DNA of 19,081 bases from Deltaproteobacteria bacterium (GTDB taxonomy: Bacteria; Desulfobacterota_C; Deferrisomatia; Deferrisomatales; JACRMM01), in contig JACRCS010000120.1 in NCBI GenBank assembly GCA_016218905.1, forward strand, positions 1-19,081, in the 5' to 3' direction. The position numbers and the translations under genes are program-made. Positions 1 through 5,633 of the stretch are shown one piece after another (the first letter of the stretch is position 1; the number at the start of each line of letters is the position of its first letter). Below the pieces are notes generated by a model. It saw only the letters and a list, made by a program, of their open reading frames with translations. It had not been told where the DNA came from and searched no databases.

Positions 1-2263
1 CAACCACCGTGGAGCCGATCACGGTACCGCCGGGGGCGCCGCCCGCGTAGATCGTGAGCGTCGAACCGGCATTGGCCGTCCCCTGGACCTTCCACTCGCG
101 CTTGGCGACGTCGAGCTCGGCCCGGGTCACGGCGATGACCTCCGGCGGGACCGCCGGCGTGAGGGTGATGCTCACCTGCGCCGGGTTCGAGGTCAGCGCG
201 GGAGTACCGGGCACGGTCACCGTGTAGGAGAAGGAATCGAGCCCCGGCGCGGCCGTTGCGGCCGGGGTGTAGGTGATGGTGTTGTCGGCGTTGACGACGG
301 TCGTGCCGCTCACCGGGGCGAGCGTGGTCAGGTTGACGCTGGCTCCGGCGGCCGGAATGTTGAAGTCGTTGGCCAGCACGTTGATCGTGACCGCTGCGGC
401 CGTAGAGGTCGTGGTGGGGTCCGGATTGGCGACCGGGGCGAGGGAGACGACGGGCGGTACCGTTGCCGCCGTCGGATCGAAGAGCTTCCCGGTCACCGTG
501 AAGAGATCCGTCTGCGCCCCCGGCGCGCCGGCGGGAATGATGCCCGGGGCGTCTACGCTGAAGAAGTTGTTACCGGTCGGGCTCCCCACCACCTGGCTCT
601 GGAAGAGGGGATTTCCGACGTAGGCGAACTGAACCGTACCGGTGAGGGGATCCAGCACCTTGAGCCGGGGATCGTTCAGGTCCGGCCACCGCAGAAACTG
701 GCTGAACCTGCTGTAGAGGGCACCGGTGAAGGCCGCATCGGGGTTCGGGTTGAGGAAAGCGAGAGGGCTCGTCGCGGGCACGGGAGGCATGAGGCCGACC
801 GGCATCGTTCCGATATCCTCGGTGATGCTGACCCTGGTGTTCACATCGGCCTCCGAGATGGGTACCGTCAAGGTCCCGTACGGATGCGTGAAGACGTAGG
901 TACCGGCGTGCGTCGAGCGGACGCGCAGGCGGGTCCGTCCGAAGACGATCTGGTCCCCGTCGATCACCGCGCCCGCGGGGTTACTGAAGGTCGCCTCCAT
1001 CGCGAGGACGAGGTTGGCGTCGAGACGGACCTGGCCGTCTGGGGAGCGGTAGTTGAGCCGGGCGTCGGCCGACCAGTAGAAGGACTCGTCGCCCACGTTG
1101 AGCCCGGCGAGCGGATCGGGCGGCGCCGAGATGCACATGGGGTCGCCTCCCGGACAGATCGTCAGCTTCAGACCTACCGGGTCGAGAGGCGATGGCGCCT
1201 CCTGGTACCAGAACGGATACCCGACCGGGTAGTCGGGCCCGGCGGGGACGAGCGGGTTCGTGCCGTCGGAGGGCAGGTTGCTGCCCGGCTGGGGGAACGG
1301 GACCTTCCGGTTCACCGGGCCTACGGCCGCGAGGTTCTGGGTCTTCGCAGGGTAGGTGTAGGGCGTATACGTGGCGGTAGCCGGCGCGACCTTCCCGGAG
1401 ACGATCCAGAGGTCCGTCTGGCTGATGGTCGTGAAGTTGCCGGCCGCGTCCTTCGCCTGGATGGCGAAGATGTTGCCGTTCGTCCCGCCGGTGACCGTGT
1501 GCGGCGTCACTGCGTCCCCGATGTACTGCTTGAAGGCACCCGTCGGCAGGCCGGTCACCGGGTCCAGGATCGGAACCTGGAGGGCCGGGTCGGTCGGATA
1601 GGTGCTCCAGGTGAGGAACGACGTCGGGCCTGTGTCCGCCCGGTTCCAGCCGAGGAGCGCGCCGTTGAAGCCCGCCGCGGGGTTGACCGGGTCGAACCAC
1701 CCGAGGTCCTGGGTGACGCGGACCTGGCCGCTGAGGGCGATGCTCTCCGCCGCCTCGGCCGCGGTGATGTCGAAGGAGCCGTAGGGATGGATGATCCGGT
1801 AGTCCTGCGCGACGGTCGTGTCGAACCGCACCCGCACCCGTCCGAAGGTCATCTGGTCTCCGGCCGCCGGCTCTTCGACGGCGTACGCCGCCTCCAGGGC
1901 GACGACGAGAAAGGCTTTGCCGCCCTCGACCAGGGGTCGGGCGTCGGCCTGGGCGAGCAGGTAGAAGGCCTCCGCCCCGAAGCCGGAGGCGACGGATACC
2001 GGGTTGGCCTGGTCGATGGGGTCGAAGACGCACGGGCCCGCCAGGGTCACCGGGTCGACCGGGTCGAGGCAGAGCTCGAGTTTCAGCCCGTTGGCGTCCT
2101 GATAATAGCCGGGAAAGCCGTGGGGCATCACCCCCGGGAAGCCGGGGTTCAGCGGGTCGGCCGCGGGCCCGACCGCCTGGAGGACGGCGCGGGCAGGCTC
2201 GAGGGGACCCGCGCCCAGCACGAACAACAGGGCTACGAGGAGGAAGATCGTTCTTCTCAGCAT
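1..2263 (-). CDS. Large secreted protein with duplicated domain and Ig/cadherin-like modules (C-terminus beyond window)
   Basis: The reading frame opens at ATG 2263 behind the Shine-Dalgarno AAGGAGAG and stays open to the left edge, giving about 754 residues without a stop, so the C-terminus is missing. Residues 1-26 form a Sec signal peptide (MLRRT, hydrophobic core, ARA cleavage site). A domain of about 250 residues occurs twice, at roughly 50-300 and 345-600. Both copies share an aromatic GYYQ/FWYQ opening, GLKLELC or GLKLTIC, GDQM/IVFGR, an R-V/L-R-V-R strand, HPYG and a later LxW segment. From about 605 a cadherin/Big_9-like module follows (AVTINVLANDF, then TITYTPA and FSYTV), and a further Ig-like module starts near 705. 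The duplicated domain resembles surface-protein domains I recall mainly from Actinobacteria; that is memory, not a search. It lies 63 bp downstream of the lipoprotein gene on the same strand, so co-transcription is likely. A structural or adhesive role outside the cell is inferred; no enzymatic motif is visible. Confidence 0.85.
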   Translation of the reverse strand, partial: MLRRTIFLLVALLFVLGAGPLEPARAVLQAVGPAADPLNPGFPGVMPHGFPGYYQDANGLKLELCLDPVDPVTLAGPCVFDPIDQANPVSVASGFGAEAFYLLAQADARPLVEGGKAFLVVALEAAYAVEEPAAGDQMTFGRVRVRFDTTVAQDYRIIHPYGSFDITAAEAAESIALSGQVRVTQDLGWFDPVNPAAGFNGALLGWNRADTGPTSFLTWSTYPTDPALQVPILDPVTGLPTGAFKQYIGDAVTPHTVTGGTNGNIFAIQAKDAAGNFTTISQTDLWIVSGKVAPATATYTPYTYPAKTQNLAAVGPVNRKVPFPQPGSNLPSDGTNPLVPAGPDYPVGYPFWYQEAPSPLDPVGLKLTICPGGDPMCISAPPDPLAGLNVGDESFYWSADARLNYRSPDGQVRLDANLVLAMEATFSNPAGAVIDGDQIVFGRTRLRVRSTHAGTYVFTHPYGTLTVPISEADVNTRVSITEDIGTMPVGLMPPVPATSPLAFLNPNPDAAFTGALYSRFSQFLRWPDLNDPRLKVLDPLTGTVQFAYVGNPLFQSQVVGSPTGNNFFSVDAPGIIPAGAPGAQTDLFTVTGKLFDPTAATVPPVVSLAPVANPDPTTTSTAAAVTINVLANDFNIPAAGASVNLTTLAPVSGTTVVNADNTITYTPAATAAPGLDSFSYTVTVPGTPALTSNPAQVSITLTPAVPPEVIAVTRAELDVAKREWKVQGTANAGSTLTIYAGGAPGGTVIGSTVV

Positions 2264-2326
2264 GGTATCGACTCTCCTTGCCGCGAGGGGCAGGCCGGGT
2301 TCCTGGGTAGGTTCGTCACGCCTGGT

Positions 2327-3589
2327 CTAGTTCGGGGTGATCACGAAGCCCGAGCCCGCCTCGATGCCGACGACCTGGCCGAGGTTGTTGATGCCCACGC
2401 CCCGGTTGGAGCTCGTGGCCGTGGGTGCCACGATCTCCGCCAGCGTCGGGACGGTCGTCGCGGTGTCCCAGACCGTGCAGGCGTCCTTCGGCCCCTGCTT
2501 GTCCCCCGCGATGCGGCCGGAGTCGTTCACGGCCGTCGCCGTGGCGTTCGACCCGAGATCGATGGGCCCCGTGAAGGTCATCGTCACCGGGTCGATCTTC
2601 CAGCGCACCGCGTGGATTTCGCCGCTGTCGGTAACCGACTCGCCGACGACGACGCCGTTCTCGTTGACGGAGAAGGCGGCGCTCTCCAGGTGGTGCTCGA
2701 TCTTCCCGAGGTCGATCGGGCCGGCAAGGATCTGGAGAGTCGCAGGGTCGACCTTCCACGCGACGGCGCGGCTCTCGCCGGCGTCGTTCTCGCCGCCGGG
2801 GCCCACCACCATCTCACCGACCACGAGCCCGTTGCCGGCGGCGGCGTTCGCGCGACCGAAGGGGGTGCCGGCGAAGTCGCCGGTGTCGACCTGGAGATCC
2901 TGGGCTCCCGTCACCGTGCCGTCGGCCGCGACAGACCACGCGACGGGGTGAACGACGAAGAAGGCGTTCTCCGCCTGCCCGACGCGCAGGCCCTGATCGG
3001 TGATGTCGAAGGCGGCGCCGCGCGCATTGGAGGGAGCCGGGTCGAGGGACGGGAGTTGGACCGGCGCGGAGGTGACGGTGGGCCACAGGACGGCGACGGT
3101 TTCACCGTTGGCCGCGATCGCCTCGCCCACGACCTGGTCGGCGTCGTTGTTGCCGAGGGCGACGCCGAAGGTCCCCTCGGTCAGCCCCACGAGGGGCGTA
3201 GGATCCCCCGGCGTTCCCGCCTGGTTCACCGACCAGACCACCGGCTGCACCGGCCCGCCGGCCGTGGCGCTGGCGGCGCCGACGACCTGGCCGAAGTCGT
3301 TGATGGCCGACGCCACGATTTCCGTCCCGCCGAGACCGTCCAGCGCTACCGGCGCCCCGAACGTGGCGAAGTGGCCGGCGTCGAGGGGTACGCCGTCGGC
3401 CGCGTCGGCGATTCCGTCGTTGTCGTCGTCGGTGTCGGTACTGTTCGGCGTCCCGTCGCCGTCAGTGTCGAGCGTCCCCGGCCCCGGTCCCGGCCCGATG
3501 GCGAGGCCCCCGCCCCCGGATCCGCCGCTGCAGCCCGCCACGGCCAGGCCGAAAGCGGCCACAAGTAGTGCCAACCAGCGTCTCTTCAT
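2327..3589 (-). CDS. Lipoprotein with Asp-rich calcium-type segment and HAF-like repeats
   Basis: ATG 3589 is chosen because it follows GGAGGAG at the right spacing and starts a clean lipoprotein signal. An upstream in-frame ATG at 3628 would add 13 Arg-rich residues and has no such support. The 420-residue protein begins MKRRW with lipobox VAGC (Cys20), followed by a Gly/Ser linker. Around residues 40-65 lies an Asp-rich stretch (DTDGDGTPNSTDTDDDNDG) like thrombospondin type-3 or EF-hand-like calcium loops. The rest is about seven degenerate repeats of 45-60 residues, each with a motif like AINDFGQVVG, SVNENGVVVG or GINNLGQVVG followed by a strand containing AVxW. This is the pattern of HAF-type extracellular repeats, likely folding as a beta-propeller-like structure. 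The last repeat ends at the C-terminus. It is the first gene of a unit with the large secreted protein. Function is unknown; an envelope or surface location is a confident inference from the lipobox. Confidence 0.88.
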   Translation of the reverse strand: MKRRWLALLVAAFGLAVAGCSGGSGGGGLAIGPGPGPGTLDTDGDGTPNSTDTDDDNDGIADAADGVPLDAGHFATFGAPVALDGLGGTEIVASAINDFGQVVGAASATAGGPVQPVVWSVNQAGTPGDPTPLVGLTEGTFGVALGNNDADQVVGEAIAANGETVAVLWPTVTSAPVQLPSLDPAPSNARGAAFDITDQGLRVGQAENAFFVVHPVAWSVAADGTVTGAQDLQVDTGDFAGTPFGRANAAAGNGLVVGEMVVGPGGENDAGESRAVAWKVDPATLQILAGPIDLGKIEHHLESAAFSVNENGVVVGESVTDSGEIHAVRWKIDPVTMTFTGPIDLGSNATATAVNDSGRIAGDKQGPKDACTVWDTATTVPTLAEIVAPTATSSNRGVGINNLGQVVGIEAGSGFVITPN

Positions 3590-3661
3590 GTCTTTTCTCC
3601 TCCTTCGTTGGGGGGCGCGCACGTCCATCCGGGTGCGGCGACTCTCTGCCGCCGAGTCCTG

Positions 3662-3690
3662 TCTATATTGGTTCTAACCGGTTCTGAACC
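3662..3690 (-). promoter_or_regulatory. Candidate promoter -10 with tandem palindromic operator
   Basis: Reading the minus strand, TATAGA (3667-3662) is a good -10 candidate about 70 bp before the lipoprotein start. Directly upstream sit two abutting palindromes, GGTTCTAACC (3670-3679) and GGTTCTGAACC (3680-3690). They fill the spacer and -35 region, where no good TTGACA is present. This arrangement suits a dimeric regulator that either replaces the -35 contact or blocks polymerase. The regulator is not identifiable from the window. Confidence 0.4.
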
Positions 3691-3694
3691 TCAC

Positions 3695-3718
3695 GCAAAC
3701 CGTACCGCTGCGGTTTGC
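3695..3718. other. Perfect 8-bp stem hairpin upstream of lipoprotein gene
   Basis: GCAAACCG at 3695-3702 pairs with CGGTTTGC at 3711-3718 around an 8-nt loop. It lies just upstream of the tandem palindromes. No U-tract follows on either strand, so it is not a normal intrinsic terminator. A DNA-level regulator site or an RNA structural element are both possible. Confidence 0.4.
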
Positions 3719-4057
3719 TATTCCGCGTCTTCGCGTGGCGAAAGGGAGAGGGATGTCAGGAAAACCCGTACAGCAGCGGGATCGGCCCCCAAGGACCCAC
3801 GCGCGTGCTTAACTGACGAGAACTTTTGTGTATATGTTTTCTCCGTTAGGTTTGTAGGCATGAAAGCCTCTCCCCATGGGAGGAGATGGGGTACCGCGCG
3901 TACGGCCCTGGCGTGGCGAGGGCTATGGTCGCCTCGCGCCGTTTTAGGCGGAGCAGAACGTTTACGTAGAGCTCTCTTGGATATGGATTTAGAACAGAAG
4001 TAGAACTAGCAATTAATCTGGATTGGGCGGCGTGCGTTCGAGAGAAATCATCACGTA

Positions 4058-4090
4058 GAAGGTGAGAAGGTGAGAAGGTGAGAAGGGTGA
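4058..4090. repeat. Four tandem copies of an 8-bp unit
   Basis: The unit GAAGGTGA occurs three times perfectly (4058-4081) and a fourth time with one inserted G (4082-4090). It lies in noncoding DNA beyond the terminator of the proline/arginine repeat protein gene. Its copy number may vary by slippage. Confidence 0.85.
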
Positions 4091-4152
4091 CCTGAGTTCA
4101 AGGTTCGATGTGAAGGGAAGGACTTCCTCGTTCCTCGGCGGTCCGTTCCGCC

Positions 4153-4189
4153 GAAAAGCAAAGACCCCCTTCCTCGGCGGAAGGAGGTC
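4153..4189 (-). terminator. Intrinsic terminator of the P-[KR]-[ED]-R repeat protein gene
   Basis: On the minus strand GACCTCCTTCC pairs with GGAAGGGGGTC (one A-C or wobble-type mismatch in the stem) around a GCCGA loop, followed by TTTGCTTTTC. It lies 36 bp past the stop codon of the repeat protein gene. Confidence 0.75.
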
Positions 4190-4224
4190 TCCGCTCCTCG
4201 CCCGGCGCCCTCACTGGTCCCTCC

Positions 4225-4647
4225 TTACGGGGAGAGAACGATGTGGAACTGAATCCCGCTTCGGTGGAAGTGAGGAAAGGTGTGCCCGGGGAAGAAGAAG
4301 TGCTCCTTCGGGAAGAAGAAGCGCTCCTTCGGCACGAAGAACCGCTCCCTCGGCACGATGATGACGCGCTCTCGCGGTGCGAAGAAGCGATCCCTCGGCA
4401 CGACGATGACGCGCTCTCGCGGGGCGAAGAAGCGATCCTTCGGCACGACGAAGACACGCTCCCTCGGGACGAAGGAACGGTGTCCGTACCCGTAGCCGCC
4501 GTCCACAGGCACGACGAGCTGACGCTCGAGCACCTGATGCGCCGGGAAGAGCGCGGAATCGTGTAACCGGCCGGCGTCGAAGGCGAGTACGGAGCTCGCC
4601 CCGCCGGCCAAGGCGAAGACCAGTGCAGCTGCTGCCCATTTGACCAT
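4225..4647 (-). CDS. Exported protein with tandem Pro-Lys/Arg-Glu/Asp-Arg aromatic repeats
   Basis: ATG 4647 follows GGAGG and starts a clear signal peptide (MVKWAAAALVFALAGGASSV, cleavage after VLA near residue 22). The 140-residue protein has a short linker region, then residues 60-120 consist of eight units of P-[KR]-[ED]-[RH] followed by two or three aromatic or beta-branched residues, e.g. VPRERVF, VPKDRFF, APRERVI. Spacing between prolines alternates 8 and 7 residues, a 15-residue (45-bp) higher unit also visible in the DNA, and then settles to 7. The alternation of charged and aromatic residues suggests short beta strands broken by proline. The C-terminus is His/Phe rich (GHTFPHFHRSG). 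A terminator lies just downstream, so it appears monocistronic. The family is not recognised; binding to a surface, a polymer or a mineral is only a guess. The opposite-strand frame is also open but has no start signal or export signal. Confidence 0.82.
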   Translation of the reverse strand: MVKWAAAALVFALAGGASSVLAFDAGRLHDSALFPAHQVLERQLVVPVDGGYGYGHRSFVPRERVFVVPKDRFFAPRERVIVVPRDRFFAPRERVIIVPRERFFVPKERFFFPKEHFFFPGHTFPHFHRSGIQFHIVLSP

Positions 4648-4933
4648 CGCTGCCTCCTTGGAGCGCTCGGAGAGCGCCTCCGGCGCGTCCGTTCACTCTC
4701 GGGTCGAGCACTATGTTCCACGGGGCGCGCCCCAACCCGCCATCAACCTCGAAGCTAATCACAGCCCCTACCCGCTTCAACCATCCGCGTCCTTGGATTT
4801 ACCAATAACTACAGGACTTTACTATTCTTTACCCGGGGCGGGGGCCACTGGTCTTGGGGAGCCGTTCGAAGTTGATCCCTCGTTAACGTCAACGGCCCGC
4901 TCATGGAAGAGCTCGCGAGCAGACGGAAGGTCG
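4648..4933. other. Promoter-bearing spacer upstream of the repeat protein gene
   Basis: No gene is supported here. The 4780-4840 part is richer in A and T than the surroundings and probably contains the minus-strand promoter of the repeat protein gene, but no hexamer pair stands out well enough to call. Confidence 0.4.
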
Positions 4934-4965
4934 CAATAAAAAGGCCACCTGTCGGGGTGGCCTTT
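4934..4965 (-). terminator. Intrinsic terminator of the SmbP-like gene
   Basis: AAAGGCCACC (4940-4949) and GGTGGCCTTT (4956-4965) form a perfect 10-bp stem with a 6-nt loop. On the minus strand the stem is followed by TTTTTATT, a strong U-tract. It is 46 bp beyond the stop of the SmbP-like gene. Confidence 0.88.
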
Positions 4966-5011
4966 GTTGGCCGGGCCGTCTCTCCCGGCCGGGGTACTAG
5001 AGCGACTCCGC

Positions 5012-5350
5012 TCAGCCGCCCGCCTGCTCCAGATGCTGCTGCGCCTGCATCGCGTGGAGCGAGCCGGACGCCGCGTCTCCCGCGTCGCCTGCCTTCACCG
5101 CTTCCTGCAGGTGCTTGACCGCTTCCGTAGCGTGCGGATCCTGTACGCCCTGGGCGATGTCGAGCGCTTGTCGTGCGTGCTCGGACACGCCCTGGGCGCG
5201 TCCGGCGTGACCCTCCGACACCGCCTGACGAGTGTGCATCAACGCTTCGCCCACCTTCGGGTCGACCGCGCCGGCCAGGGAAGCGCCGCTCCCGACGAGC
5301 CCCGCCGCGGTGAGCAGGGCGGCCGCCAACCTCGTGATTCTCCCGTGCAT
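5012..5350 (-). CDS. SmbP-like small metal-binding periplasmic protein
   Basis: ATG 5350 follows a near-perfect AGGAGGTGA. The 112-residue product has a signal peptide of about 28 residues (MHGRITRLAAALL..., cleavage near LAGA). The mature part is Ala-rich and amphipathic with seven histidines, most in a repeated context such as SEHARQAL, PHATEAVKHLQEAV and LHAMQAQQHLEQ, matching the spacing of SmbP-type four-helix proteins. In that family (named for the Nitrosomonas europaea protein) the histidines bind Cu, Ni or Zn in the periplasm. This copy has fewer histidines than the founding member, so metal affinity may be lower. The gene is divergent from the octaheme nitrite reductase gene across 283 bp and ends at its own strong terminator. 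Confidence 0.75.
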   Translation of the reverse strand: MHGRITRLAAALLTAAGLVGSGASLAGAVDPKVGEALMHTRQAVSEGHAGRAQGVSEHARQALDIAQGVQDPHATEAVKHLQEAVKAGDAGDAASGSLHAMQAQQHLEQAGG

Positions 5351-5633
5351 GGTTCACCTCCTCTCGCCCCTCAGTGGGCGGCCGAAGGGCGCCCATCCTC
5401 GGGGCCGCCGTGTTCTACCCCTCCACCCTAGGTCCGGCCCCTCGGACGTTCAAGACGGCCTGCCCGCCATCCTCGGCCGGCAACCCGAAGCGTCGCGCCG
5501 CCTCCCTCTGGAGAGCACGCGGTGGCGGAGTAGCGTTCGGGCCATCTTTCGGTATGCTGGCGCGGACCGGATGTACGTCGCGGGAACGGCGCGAGGTCCC
5601 GGATGAACCACTTCCTACGCAGAAGGAGGAGCC
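5351..5633. other. Divergent intergenic region between SmbP-like and octaheme reductase genes
   Basis: This 283-bp spacer must hold promoters for both flanking genes. GGTATGCT near 5551-5558 on the plus strand is a possible -10 for the reductase but lacks a convincing -35. No sigma-54 or FNR-type site was recognised. Ribosome binding sites at both ends are strong (AGGAGGTGA for the minus gene, AAGGAGGA for the plus gene). Confidence 0.4.

Larger units (their letters stand above)
3590..4152. other. Long noncoding interval
   Basis: No reading frame here has both a ribosome binding site and protein-like composition. A plus-strand frame of 131 codons at 3608-4003 lacks a ribosome binding site and starts inside the lipoprotein 5' region. 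The interval holds the lipoprotein promoter region, several hairpins, an AT-rich patch around 3820-3845 unlike the surrounding DNA, and a short tandem repeat near 4058-4090. A hairpin (GGC and GCGAGG at 3910-3921 with CCTCGC and GCC at 3932-3940) followed by GTTTT resembles a weak plus-strand terminator. Confidence 0.5.

Noticed and set aside
884..3568. 894-codon plus-strand open frame
   Set aside because: It is antisense to the lipoprotein and secreted-protein genes, which have signal peptides, ribosome binding sites and repeats. The product is Arg/Gly/Asp-rich without domain signals, as expected from high-GC antisense frames.
3590..4000. Possible riboswitch (c-di-GMP, cobalamin, TPP types considered)
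   Set aside because: None of the conserved core sequences of these classes could be found on either strand.
4243..4566. Plus-strand Glu/Asp/His-rich repeat frame opposite the repeat protein
   Set aside because: It mirrors the 45-bp repeat but has no ribosome binding site or signal peptide, while the minus-strand frame has both and a terminator.
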